64,000 nt of DNA from a virus. A program made the translations under genes and the position numbers. The stretch spans positions 1-64,000 of the IMG/VR virus record IMGVR_UViG_3300035204_002571. One strand, 5' to 3'. A model generated the notes under the pieces. That model was not told the origin of the DNA. It saw nothing but the letters and a program-made list of their open reading frames with translations, and ran no database searches. Below, piece by piece: positions 9,801-17,131 of this stretch. Every line of letters begins with the position of its first letter. Within the stretch, counting starts at the first letter, position 1.

Positions 9801-10441
9801 TTGATTATGATTTAAATATATCCGGCACAGGAGCGAATACTATAATAAAAAGAAGCGGAGATATGCTTATCGGCGGTGATGGGGTTGATTTCTGGCTATA
9901 CAATGTATTCATCATTGGTGACTTCGAAGATATAACAGATTCCGCTACATACACCTCTTCTGATGATATAATTTATGGAGTAACAATAAAAGATTTAACG
10001 TACAAGCAGGATGACGCATTTAGTGGCCAGGGCTGTGTATTTTTAATAACACAAGAATTAGATGCTGCAACATCGCCAGTTACATTTAGATTTTTAAATA
10101 TAAATTTTATAGGAGACGGAACACCTGCAGATCCAGCAGACTTCCAGGCCAATTCTGACAGTGACCCATGGGAGGTAGCCATAAGATCAGGCATAGGGAC
10201 CGGAACATTTGGAAATCTAATAATAAATGGATGTCACTTTAATTCTATGGGATTCGGAGATGGTCCGGTATATTTGGACGGAAGTTCTGATTTTTATAAT
10301 GTAATTATTACAAACAACATAGCCTTGAACGTTACCAGCGTGTCAGGCTCTTACGGTATAATATCAGACGTCTCTATATCAAGCATTCCTTCCTTAGTAG
10401 GATATGTGGAATCAAGCAATATATCAGATGATCAATATTAG
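6848..10441 (+). CDS. Paralogous fibre protein without S74 domain
   Basis: A 1197-residue protein clearly paralogous to its upstream neighbour. The first about 130 residues are nearly superimposable (KSNYPDKLDTS, INPQGA.GNTV, NVLSGPITD.DVSK), and similarity continues through the beta-rich middle (for example ADLCVIEG/DLLIISG with DDGTY) to the GHFTDIKTAVDYARMFSK motif opening the beta-helix. It stops soon after that region: the two YGHDG repeats and the S74 chaperone of the first copy are missing. The next gene follows directly, so the short form looks established rather than recently broken. Probably a second fibre sharing an attachment site with the first. Gap to the upstream gene is 2 nt. 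Confidence 0.8.
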   Translation: MPKSNYPDKLDTSVEIPVIRDNITEIGSDVLNSLRSAIFNIERSLGINPQGATGNTVAARLSNALDENGNILKEALDRSNVLSGPITDSDVSKVAAVDESKLRLNYPTQLLQDQISILDNKIELFIKTLEELNAIVSAHVHPDATNRHYAQAITAVAADVEESSVATTALDDGNLQEVLEEIYNAHINYTGEGIESENNSHKALQLYYNNEDTSDLISSSSVQGAIDELASMEGKSIRDANLNFNSNGIIRTGSAYDGFENEEVGSLLVESSTITYNSPDGSSKSFISFASGTTPLAEVKPFDILTILDSPNEDDNKEYTISKVVLTTDDNIDYVELFGGPAYELTPGTTAEITKSIYTNYNENGFNCSVRPRYLKSNTPDIQVALPNAATIISSGIKPNNLLDGSVDTIALEIDGGDSVEITLYNSNYEIQTIDTIVDAVNEYVVANKLNIFAYKIRSLRCFELAITHVLPNFSEDLKNRTIKLVEASSNDASEVLGMSYLLDREVEGSVGNAYHINGRLYEDFGQITKYTSESLSINSGTTTLGAISAEFIIEGIRAGDLCVIEGSSDPDDDGTYRIHSLTDELITLDSAGSSLSGELSEESAVFIIRCTAPVGEMEFEEIDGLIMFDVFVNENKDIHYSRKMNMVGNLQVDEFYAVVSDASSGFLLDGEDYTLAIDTSGMATLIQNPGGATGEGVFVGATGTYKIMTSDGMAFVVLDVYTTEVPTANIECNLLGLSEVNRTVLHLCRGVYSTKLGFVLGDLTPGSGGGVPKLIDKRITGTTDDTIISEPFLERYIQGPRNELRGSGVIRAASVDSVEDNGDGTCTVTVNAGVVVVNGVRFEYLGAYDLLYRYGEDAADLNNFYIALDGFGCLAVGAEVDPAGGTDYISPFADQVVANLGYVEPTGVAAESLSITDLRLFVDHLDYKVIADITVANDQRFGHFTDIKTAVDYARMFSKMFPDMGIPSIFIKEGTYEVSETIKIDYDLNISGTGANTIIKRSGDMLIGGDGVDFWLYNVFIIGDFEDITDSATYTSSDDIIYGVTIKDLTYKQDDAFSGQGCVFLITQELDAATSPVTFRFLNINFIGDGTPADPADFQANSDSDPWEVAIRSGIGTGTFGNLIINGCHFNSMGFGDGPVYLDGSSDFYNVIITNNIALNVTSVSGSYGIISDVSISSIPSLVGYVESSNISDDQY

Positions 10442-10448
10442 AGGGATA

Positions 10449-10928
10449 ATGCCTAAATTAAAAGAACAATCAGCGATAGATACAATCTATACTCTACTAG
10501 AAAAAATAGAACTTCTTGACAAACGGGTCCAAGTTATAGATGATAATGTAAAAATCCTTAGCAATAAGGTGTCGAAGCTGAACAAGAATGCTGCAGTAGC
10601 TGCTGTTACTGCTCCGTCCTCTTTTGGTAAGAGTTTTACCGACCTGAGCCCTAAAAAGCAACAGAAAGTTGAGAAATTAGTTCTGGGCAATGTCAAGACC
10701 TACGGGTACATTGTTAACAAGGTTAAGGTACCTATAGAAGATGTTGTTGTAAACGTATATGATGCTAGTAATAAGTTGATTAAGAACTCCAAAACTAACG
10801 CAGAAGGATATTGGGAAGTTCGGTTGCCTTCCGGAAAATATGGAGTAGAATATATCCATAAAAGGTTCAAGCCAATTAATAGAGTGATTGAACTTTCTGA
10901 TGAACTCCGCGAGTATGAGGTGAGATAA
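10449..10928 (+). CDS. Coiled-coil plus Ig-like (carboxypeptidase-regulatory type) structural protein
   Basis: A 159-residue protein. Residues about 5-47 have heptad spacing (TLLEKIELLDKRVQVIDD) and probably form a short oligomeric coiled coil. A Ser/Ala-rich linker follows. Residues about 85-145 (GYIVNKVKVPIEDVVVNVYD, then AEGYWEVRLPSGKY) match the carboxypeptidase-regulatory/CNA-B-like beta sandwich in pattern. Start placed at ATG 10449 with GAGGG upstream, rather than the in-frame ATG at 10404 inside the fibre gene. Coiled coil plus small beta domain, between fibre and neck genes, suggests a whisker, collar or fibre-accessory protein (the position of T4 wac); inference. Confidence 0.65.
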   Translation: MPKLKEQSAIDTIYTLLEKIELLDKRVQVIDDNVKILSNKVSKLNKNAAVAAVTAPSSFGKSFTDLSPKKQQKVEKLVLGNVKTYGYIVNKVKVPIEDVVVNVYDASNKLIKNSKTNAEGYWEVRLPSGKYGVEYIHKRFKPINRVIELSDELREYEVR

Positions 10929-11278
10929 TGTTTGCTGTTAAAATTTTTAGTAAAAAAAGAAGAAAAAATAATATTTTGGAACGAACAATTCAAAATCTAT
11001 CTGATTTTCTTAAGAAAGAAATGAGCTGCGATGTTAATATGGTTTCCGATAATAATTCCATAGAAATGGTTTCTGGTAATTTAGATACTAATAATGGTGA
11101 GATAGTCACAGAACTAATGTTTAAAAAAACTATTGTTATTAGTGTTGAAGAATTGAATGATAGACAAAAATTAGATAAGTACGTTAAAGAGATTAAGCAT
11201 TTTTGTACACAGGCTTCTAGTATAGAAGAATTGAAGTATTTACCATTAAATTTCAGGGAACTAGAGAATGATAGATGA
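10928..11278 (+). CDS. Small hypothetical neck-region protein
   Basis: A 116-residue protein starting in a TAATG overlap with the upstream gene and overlapping the next by 11 nt. The N-terminus is basic (KIFSKKRRKNN), then an amphipathic helix (ILERTIQNLSDFLKKE) and beta strands (EIVTELMFKKTIVISVEEL). No motif recognised. Its place just before a terminator-like protein and the sheath gene suggests a neck or tail-completion component, but nothing in the sequence proves it. Confidence 0.55.
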   Translation: MFAVKIFSKKRRKNNILERTIQNLSDFLKKEMSCDVNMVSDNNSIEMVSGNLDTNNGEIVTELMFKKTIVISVEELNDRQKLDKYVKEIKHFCTQASSIEELKYLPLNFRELENDR

Positions 11279-12077
11279 ACAAAATTTGCCGGGACCAGGG
11301 TTTAACGCTGACCATATTGTTTATTCAAGTTTTTTTGTCGATAATCACATTGTTCAGCAGACTGCAATAGTTCATCCGAAAACACTATTGATTGATGGTC
11401 TCAGAAAAGTTTTTAGGAATGATTCTGTCTTTACATACAGGGATGATGAATATGGATACCCTCTTACTCCTGACCAAACAGGTTTGGATATAGATTCAGA
11501 GGATACTACAAAGATATTAATAAGTGATTCATATAGATATGAAGTTAAGTTTTTTCCGGCAATCATAATTAAGTCAAGCGGAGGCTCTTACAAGCCGTTG
11601 TCTTTTAATCAAAATATGACTTATAAATATAGAACAGATCTATTAGAAACAGATTATGGTTCTAGAAAAGTTATTAGTACGCCCACTCATAGGGTTTACG
11701 CTGGTCGTTGGGAGTTGGGATTTGATATAGGAATATATTCTGAAAGTCAAAGCGAATTAGAGGAGCTAACAGATATAGTGTCTATGGCGATACAATATGT
11801 TTTATGGAATGATCTTAGGGCCAATGGCTTATTTGTGAATATGGTAAGAATTGGAGCAGAATCTGCTGAGCCTTATGCTAATGACTATGTATATAATACA
11901 AGCATTAGTTTGAGTACTCTTTCAGAGTGGAGAGTGGAGATACCTATAGAGAATATTGTAGAAAAAATAGCTTTCAGCATCCAGCCTACTTGGCACCCCA
12001 TTCCGGGGCAAAGAACAGAGGCGGATTTGCTATCTAGTCGATTTGATGATATAATAGAATTAACAGAGATACCTTAA
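11268..12077 (+). CDS. Probable neck protein / tail terminator (gp15-like position)
   Basis: A 269-residue soluble mixed alpha/beta protein immediately upstream of the sheath gene. It has TYKYRTDLLETDYG and THRVYAGRWELGFDIGIYS stretches followed by a helix (ELEELTDIVSMAIQYVLWN) and a C-terminal WRVEIPIENIVEKI segment. A strand-helix-strand order with that length (T4 gp15 is about 270 aa) and its position before sheath and tube fit a tail terminator/sheath stabiliser. I cannot show homology without a profile search, so the role is inferred from synteny and size. A 71-nt gap with no clear hairpin precedes the sheath gene. Confidence 0.55.
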   Translation: MIDEQNLPGPGFNADHIVYSSFFVDNHIVQQTAIVHPKTLLIDGLRKVFRNDSVFTYRDDEYGYPLTPDQTGLDIDSEDTTKILISDSYRYEVKFFPAIIIKSSGGSYKPLSFNQNMTYKYRTDLLETDYGSRKVISTPTHRVYAGRWELGFDIGIYSESQSELEELTDIVSMAIQYVLWNDLRANGLFVNMVRIGAESAEPYANDYVYNTSISLSTLSEWRVEIPIENIVEKIAFSIQPTWHPIPGQRTEADLLSSRFDDIIELTEIP

Positions 12078-12148
12078 GAGATTTATAAAAAATGAAACTA
12101 CTAATAATAAATAATTTGATGAGTTATTGCAAACGCGGAGGATTTTAA

Positions 12149-15100
12149 ATGGCTAATATACCCGGAATTTCAGGTTTCATACAACCTGGGGCTTTTGCAA
12201 GAGACAGAGTTATTACTCGCGGTGTCTCTATTCCCGGCGGATTAAGAATAGTTTGCGTCATGGGCGAAGGTCATAGACTAGAAACTATTGTACAATCCGC
12301 TGCAGGCGGAGGTGCGGACGGAGATTCTGACTGCAGTCCAACAGGAAGTGGCGATGGACGGTTTTTTTCGCTTCAAAACTCTCCAGTTATAAGCGGCAGA
12401 ACAGAGCTTAGATTAAATGGAACACTTTTATTTGGAATAGAGGACGAGATTGATGCAGGAGGTTTTAGTTCAGCATTTGACTTTAGGCTGGACCCAGACA
12501 CAGGCTGTATCGAGCTACAAGGTGCATCAATTGGCGACCAGGATGGCAATGGTTATTCTGCAAGCAGCATGAATATAGGGACAGGAACCCTGATAGAGCA
12601 AGATTGCAGTCCGCATTCTACTTTAGACATTCTTGATAGCACGGCTCCTAATGAAAGATGGACAATAAGGTGCGTGAGCGTGGTAAGGGACTCGAATGGA
12701 GACCCTATACCAGGACTTGCTACATTTACAGCCACAGGGTCTACATCTGGACTATTGTATGATTCTGCTGGTAGCCCAATTACTTTTCATAGTTCATATT
12801 ATACATCTGGCAATGGTGCGGTATCTGGCTCTGCAAACGAGTGTGATGACGGATTTGTTGTTGCTTTTGGCGATGCAAGTGGAAATATGTTCGGAACAGG
12901 CTCTGTCGTATTGAGCGATGGAGACGCGACAGCTGGGACTTCGTCTAGATTTGATATTCTAGGTGCAGACTTGGTAGAGCATGGACAGGCACTAGCTGGC
13001 GACTTTTTATGTTTAGATGGATATGCAGGATACGAGATTGAAAGTATTGAGTCTGATGGGACAGATACCACAATAACCGTAACTACAGATAGTCTTGAGG
13101 GCGCTGGCGCTGGTGTTGGCGACTGGACTGACGTAGCTTGGGAGGTAAGGGCTGTTAATCTTCTTATTGACGACGAATCTGTTACGCATGATGTCAGTGG
13201 AAACGCGGTTCTTTTAGATAGCGAAGGAAGCTTCTCAAGTGCAGATATAGGAAAGACTGTAGTTATGTGTCCTGGCAATCTTTTTGCTGGAGGAAAGTAT
13301 ACAGTAGAGGCGGTTACATCGACAAGAAGATTGAGGCTTCATCAATTAGACGATGACTCTTCAGGGTTTCCTGACGCAGCAGAAGATGTGGCTACGTCAG
13401 GTCTTGCAGATACTGGTTTGACATTCCATATGTTAGAAAACAATGGCGTGTTACTGCTGGGGATTGAAGAAGGCTCTGTCGCATTCGAGGTTGGTGATAA
13501 ATTTTATGTAGATGTAAACTCAAGATCTTTAGCTGCAGGTGATGAGTTGGAGGCTGCATATATTTATGAAGCAGATCTTAATGATCCTCAATTTTTTACA
13601 GAAGCTATAGACTTGTTTCACAAGCATGGACTGCCAAGTGAAGATAATACTTTAGCGCTTGGATCCGTAATGGCTATGGAGAATGGTGCCCCAGGTGTCC
13701 TAGCCATACAGTGTAAACCTCCAGTTCCAAGAAGAACTACGGTTACGCTTGTAGAGGAAAGAGACTCCCTTGGTGTTGGAGGGTTTTCAAGCTGCTTCTC
13801 GATAGCTGCAGGAGAATCTGGAGACGCTTGCGAGGTTGATGACCTAAGGTTTGTTATCCCAAGGCCAATAACCGGCCTGCGAAACGGAAGACCTGATCCA
13901 GATACAAGGGTTAATATCTTTTTCGTAAGAGATGGTGAGGACATTCAGTTATTCCCAAACAAAGTTGATTTCTACAATTCTCAGTTAGAATCTGATATTC
14001 AACAAGGAAATTGGATAGAGAGTTCTGATAACTCATTTTCTTACACAATCGTTAATTCGGAAGTGGATATAATTGGCAATGGCGACGAAGGAGAGATTGA
14101 TGAAGACGAAACAGGTGTTTACTTTACAACATCAGAGTTTGATTTTGATGGATCGCATGTAAACTCCGTCATTGTTATTACAAGTCTTGAGGATGCCACT
14201 GAAGCTTGGGATTCCAGGTCAGCAACAACTCAGGAAGATGAAATAGCAGCAGAGCTTGGATTACTTAATAATGGCGTAGAGCTTGTAATTACAGCTATTG
14301 CGGATGACTCCAAGGTGTATGTGGCAGACAATAATAACGGAGAAAGCTTGACAGGATTACTGACCTCTTCTTATGAAGATGTTCAATATTTCATAAAAGA
14401 CTTAGAAAACAGTAGTGATGACGCTTCGCTGTTGCTTCATAAAGATCTAGTTACAAGCGGAGCATTAAAAGAGGGCGATGGCATTAAGATTTCTTACATA
14501 GATGAGAATGATGCAGACTACTTTGATACTAATTGGTTTAATGCGCTAGAGGCGCTAGAAGCTTCGGATGCTCAGATAATGGTTCCACTTCCTTCACAGG
14601 CTATTTCCTCTATCTTTAGAGCGACGGTAAATCACTGTGAGAACATGAGCTCTGTTGCAAACAGGAAAGAGCGAGTTGCGTTTATTGGAGCACAAATGGG
14701 CGTTACAGCCGAAGCTTTGATTGGCACAGAAGAGGTTGCAGTTGAAGACATAGGAATACTAGAGGGTGTTCAGGGCGATGATCCAGAAGAGGTTTTGGCC
14801 GGAAATGTAGAGGATCTTGTAAACTTTAAGCTTAGTGATAATTACACAAGCAATCGATGTGTTTACTTTTTCCCAGATTCAGTAGTGAGAAACGTAAATG
14901 GAACAAATATTGAGTTGCATGGATTTTACATGGCTGCAGCGGCAGCGGGATATTTATCTGCAAGACAGAATGTGGCTATCCCACTAACTCACAAGGCCTT
15001 GTCAGGCTTCTCTATAACAAGAGATAATGTTTTTAGGCAAATTACTTTGAATAGCCTTGGAAACGTCGGCGCTACAGTTGTTGAGCCTGTTACCGGAGGT

Positions 15101-15439
15101 GGCAAGGTTCTGGCCGGAAGAACTACGAGTAATTCAGGATATGTCGAAGATGAAGAGATCTCAATAATGTTTATCAGAGATCATGTCAAACGAGTCTTAA
15201 GAAGTTCGTTAAAAGGATATATAGGAGGGGTGCAAAGTGCTGATACAAATGTTCTTGTATCTGCAAGAACCAACTCTATTATGTCAGGTCTTATTTCGCA
15301 AGGTTTGATTACAAGTTATAAAAATATCTCGGTTGAACAAGATAAAGTTGATCCGAGGCAAATCAATGTATACCTGCAATTTACTCCAGCCTATCCTATA
15401 AATTACATATTTATAGATATAGAAGTTGGGGTCGTTTAA
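12149..15439 (+). CDS. Contractile tail sheath protein (large form)
   Basis: A 1096-residue sheath subunit, which polymerises around the tube and contracts to drive it into the cell. The N-terminus (MANIPGISGFIQPGAFARDR, then SIPGGLRIVCVMGEG) and C-terminus (FYMAAAAAGYLSARQNVAIPLTHKAL, IMFIRDHVKRVLR, IMSGLISQGLI, then VDPRQINVYLQFTPAYPINYIFIDIEV) are typical of the sheath family, whose C-terminal part mediates inter-subunit linking. Between them lies a large Asp/Ser/Gly-rich beta insertion (about residues 40-450), making it much longer than T4 gp18 (659 aa). GGAGG at 12137 supports the start. Only 14 nt separate it from the tube gene. Confidence 0.9.
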   Translation: MANIPGISGFIQPGAFARDRVITRGVSIPGGLRIVCVMGEGHRLETIVQSAAGGGADGDSDCSPTGSGDGRFFSLQNSPVISGRTELRLNGTLLFGIEDEIDAGGFSSAFDFRLDPDTGCIELQGASIGDQDGNGYSASSMNIGTGTLIEQDCSPHSTLDILDSTAPNERWTIRCVSVVRDSNGDPIPGLATFTATGSTSGLLYDSAGSPITFHSSYYTSGNGAVSGSANECDDGFVVAFGDASGNMFGTGSVVLSDGDATAGTSSRFDILGADLVEHGQALAGDFLCLDGYAGYEIESIESDGTDTTITVTTDSLEGAGAGVGDWTDVAWEVRAVNLLIDDESVTHDVSGNAVLLDSEGSFSSADIGKTVVMCPGNLFAGGKYTVEAVTSTRRLRLHQLDDDSSGFPDAAEDVATSGLADTGLTFHMLENNGVLLLGIEEGSVAFEVGDKFYVDVNSRSLAAGDELEAAYIYEADLNDPQFFTEAIDLFHKHGLPSEDNTLALGSVMAMENGAPGVLAIQCKPPVPRRTTVTLVEERDSLGVGGFSSCFSIAAGESGDACEVDDLRFVIPRPITGLRNGRPDPDTRVNIFFVRDGEDIQLFPNKVDFYNSQLESDIQQGNWIESSDNSFSYTIVNSEVDIIGNGDEGEIDEDETGVYFTTSEFDFDGSHVNSVIVITSLEDATEAWDSRSATTQEDEIAAELGLLNNGVELVITAIADDSKVYVADNNNGESLTGLLTSSYEDVQYFIKDLENSSDDASLLLHKDLVTSGALKEGDGIKISYIDENDADYFDTNWFNALEALEASDAQIMVPLPSQAISSIFRATVNHCENMSSVANRKERVAFIGAQMGVTAEALIGTEEVAVEDIGILEGVQGDDPEEVLAGNVEDLVNFKLSDNYTSNRCVYFFPDSVVRNVNGTNIELHGFYMAAAAAGYLSARQNVAIPLTHKALSGFSITRDNVFRQITLNSLGNVGATVVEPVTGGGKVLAGRTTSNSGYVEDEEISIMFIRDHVKRVLRSSLKGYIGGVQSADTNVLVSARTNSIMSGLISQGLITSYKNISVEQDKVDPRQINVYLQFTPAYPINYIFIDIEVGVV

Positions 15440-15453
15440 AATAGGAGAAAGAA

Positions 15454-16089
15454 ATGGCAAGTTATCCAAGCACAAAATCTATACTCGATAATCCAGATAA
15501 TGGCTCTAAGACAAGAACCGGTTTATCAACCCAGATTATCGTGTATGTTAATGGCGAACCTGTTGGCGCAATACAATCTTTTCAAGAGACCCAACAGAGA
15601 GCTAATAAGAGAATTTCAGAAGTAGGTACAGATGGTGTAATTGAAATCGTTCCTCAGTCACCAGCGCAGGTGACCATGACGGTTCAAAGAATTGTTTTCG
15701 ACGGTCTTTCTTTGCCGGAATCATTCTCAAGAGGGTTTAAGAACATTCATGCTCAAAGAATTCCTTTTGATATTATTGTTTTAGATAAGTTTACCGGCAC
15801 AGGTAATGATGCTGTAATGACGACTTATCACAACTGTTGGTTCAGCAATTTGTCAAAGACTTATCAGGTTTCTGATTATACTATCGTAGAGAATGCAAAT
15901 ATTGATGCAGAATTCGTATCCTCCTCAAGAGGCGGGCCCGAAAAGGCTGTTGCATTAAGTCAAGGCGTGGCTGGCTCTCGCGAGATAGCAGGAAGAGACA
16001 CGGACAGTGTCGAACAGGCTGCTGACGCAGGTGCATCAGGCAGACGAGGCGCTCTAGACTTCCCGGGGCTTATATCTGCAGCTTACTAA
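15454..16089 (+). CDS. Tail tube protein
   Basis: A 211-residue protein directly after the sheath, the usual position of the major tube protein that forms the inner DNA conduit. Beta-strand pattern with IIVYVNGEPVGAIQSFQETQQRANKRISEVGTDG near the start and AQVTMTVQRIVFDG in the middle is typical of the tube/Hcp-like fold. A variable polar tail (AGSREIAGRDTDS to LISAAY) follows. An AGGAGA site at 15443 supports the ATG. A strong hairpin terminator lies just downstream, as expected for a high-copy protein. Confidence 0.85.
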   Translation: MASYPSTKSILDNPDNGSKTRTGLSTQIIVYVNGEPVGAIQSFQETQQRANKRISEVGTDGVIEIVPQSPAQVTMTVQRIVFDGLSLPESFSRGFKNIHAQRIPFDIIVLDKFTGTGNDAVMTTYHNCWFSNLSKTYQVSDYTIVENANIDAEFVSSSRGGPEKAVALSQGVAGSREIAGRDTDSVEQAADAGASGRRGALDFPGLISAAY

Positions 16090-16108
16090 ATATAAAAGTC
16101 TAATATTA

Positions 16109-16146
16109 AAAAACACCATCTTTTTCAAGATGGTGTTTTTATTTTT
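16109..16146 (+). terminator. Rho-independent terminator after sheath/tube genes
   Basis: A 14-bp perfect inverted repeat (16109-16122 with 16127-16140, core ACACCATCTT/AAGATGGTGT), loop TTTC, followed by a T-rich run. It sits 19 nt after the tube stop codon. Confidence 0.9.
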
Positions 16147-16166
16147 ATAAAAGAGTATAACAAATA

Positions 16167-16175
16167 TAGTACAAT
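16167..16175 (+). promoter_or_regulatory. Candidate promoter -10 element TAGTACAAT
   Basis: Nine-base element 21 nt before the chaperone ATG and just after the terminator. The same T(A/G)GTAYAAT pattern appears in the gaps before 20136, 27892 and 56327. No good TTGACA-like -35 at 17 bp, so it may be an extended -10 or a phage-specific promoter. Confidence 0.45.
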
Positions 16176-16195
16176 CTAATGAAAAGGAGATTTGC

Positions 16196-16687
16196 ATGGC
16201 CAGAAGAACTGCAAAGATTACTCGCCCTGAAGAAAGTAATGAAGAAAATATAGAAATTGAGCGTGTCGAAGACGGTGATCTTCAGGGTGAGGACGATAGC
16301 GAAACACTGCTCAACTTGGGAAACTTAAGAGACCTGGTCTTTTTAGGCAGACTCAAGGAAGTGGTGGATATTGAGGGATTCAAGTTTGTGGTAACTACCC
16401 TATCTACTCAGCAACAGGTTGATATTATGCACCAAGTTATGAAGACTGATGCAACTGATAGAATTCTTGATATAAAGCCAATAACTGTATCTTATGTTAT
16501 TGATTCGATCAACGGAGTTCCGCTTGAGGAGATCTGTGATGATGATAGTATAACCAATGTGGAAGATAGGCGATTATCTGTAGTTTATGGCTTGCAGTCT
16601 CTTGTTGTAGAAAGACTATATCAAGTATACGAAAAACTTGTTGAAGCGTCTGGTGAAGAAGTTGGTTTAGACCTTTTAAAAGAATAG
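16196..16687 (+). CDS. Tail assembly chaperone, short form (lambda G-like)
   Basis: A 163-residue cytoplasmic chaperone presumed to bind the tape measure during tail assembly. Charged acidic N-terminus, then LGNLRDLVFLGRLKEVVDIEGFKFVVTTLSTQQQVDIMHQV, a pattern common in myophage chaperones of this slot. AAGGAG upstream supports ATG 16196. Just before the TAG stop the frame reads T TTA AAA, a canonical -1 slippery heptamer, and a six-base-pair stem follows. About all of this protein would form the N-terminal part of the longer frameshift product. Role assigned from position before the tape measure and the frameshift architecture, which is the hallmark of G/GT pairs. Confidence 0.85.
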   Translation: MARRTAKITRPEESNEENIEIERVEDGDLQGEDDSETLLNLGNLRDLVFLGRLKEVVDIEGFKFVVTTLSTQQQVDIMHQVMKTDATDRILDIKPITVSYVIDSINGVPLEEICDDDSITNVEDRRLSVVYGLQSLVVERLYQVYEKLVEASGEEVGLDLLKE

Positions 16688-16711
16688 CCGAGGAGCCAAT
16701 CAGCAGGCTCC
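16675..16711 (+). promoter_or_regulatory. Programmed -1 ribosomal frameshift signal
   Basis: Slippery heptamer T TTA AAA at 16675-16681 in the chaperone frame, 3 nt before its TAG stop. After 10 nt a stem GGAGCC (16692-16697) pairs with GGCTCC (16706-16711) around an 8-nt loop. A -1 slip moves into the frame that stays open from 16657 to 17127. Confidence 0.88.
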
Positions 16712-17127
16712 GCTGGAAACTATGCAAGGCTTGGAAGTGTGCAGTTGATGATGAAAGATTCGACCATATAACCGACGCTCAATGGGGTTGGTACGCCCAA
16801 ATGTTTAAGATAGACGAAGAATACCAATATAAATATGATTTAGATTTTCATGAATATTTAGCATCATTTTGGAACTCCGAAGCAGTTCAGAGGCTAAGAA
16901 GTATGCGAGAAATGAAGGAAGATGAAAGATTTGCTTCTGATGAAGAATTTGAGAGACAAATTTTTGATGAAGACTTTAGAAAGAATGATGAACTTATCAA
17001 ATCTATTAAAGAAAAATATAAAAATACTAATTTAGCTGATACTAACAGAGGTAGGGCAAAGGGCGCTAGAGATACTAGAATGCCAAAAGATATGTCTAAA
17101 TTATTTAAGTTAACAGATAAGGAATAA
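16681..17127 (+). CDS. Tail assembly chaperone, frameshift extension (lambda T-like part)
   Basis: The -1-frame part of the long chaperone. The frame is open from 16657 but has no ATG, GTG or TTG until 16801, and that ATG lacks a ribosome binding site, so expression by frameshift at 16675-16681 is far more likely than independent initiation. The fusion would be 162 + 148 = 310 residues. The extension starts RIAEEPISRLRWKLCKAWKC, contains FDHITDAQWGWYAQMFKIDE spanning the internal Met (so conserved-looking sequence begins before it), and ends in a charged helical tail. Known G-T fusions recruit tube subunits to the tape measure. The tape measure gene starts 4 nt after the stop. Confidence 0.85.
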   Translation, partial: RIAEEPISRLRWKLCKAWKCAVDDERFDHITDAQWGWYAQMFKIDEEYQYKYDLDFHEYLASFWNSEAVQRLRSMREMKEDERFASDEEFERQIFDEDFRKNDELIKSIKEKYKNTNLADTNRGRAKGARDTRMPKDMSKLFKLTDKE

Positions 17128-17131
17128 ACAA

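Noticed and set aside
10404-10448. In-frame upstream ATG for the coiled-coil/Ig-like gene
   Set aside because: Inside the fibre gene and unsupported; GAGGG precedes ATG 10449.
12799-13278. 159-codon minus-strand frame inside the sheath gene
   Set aside because: Low-complexity Ser/Pro/Thr product opposite an Asp/Ser/Gly-rich coding region; a shadow frame.
16801-17127. Independent gene starting at ATG 16801
   Set aside because: No ribosome binding site and protein-like sequence continues upstream in frame to 16657; the frameshift explanation fits better.
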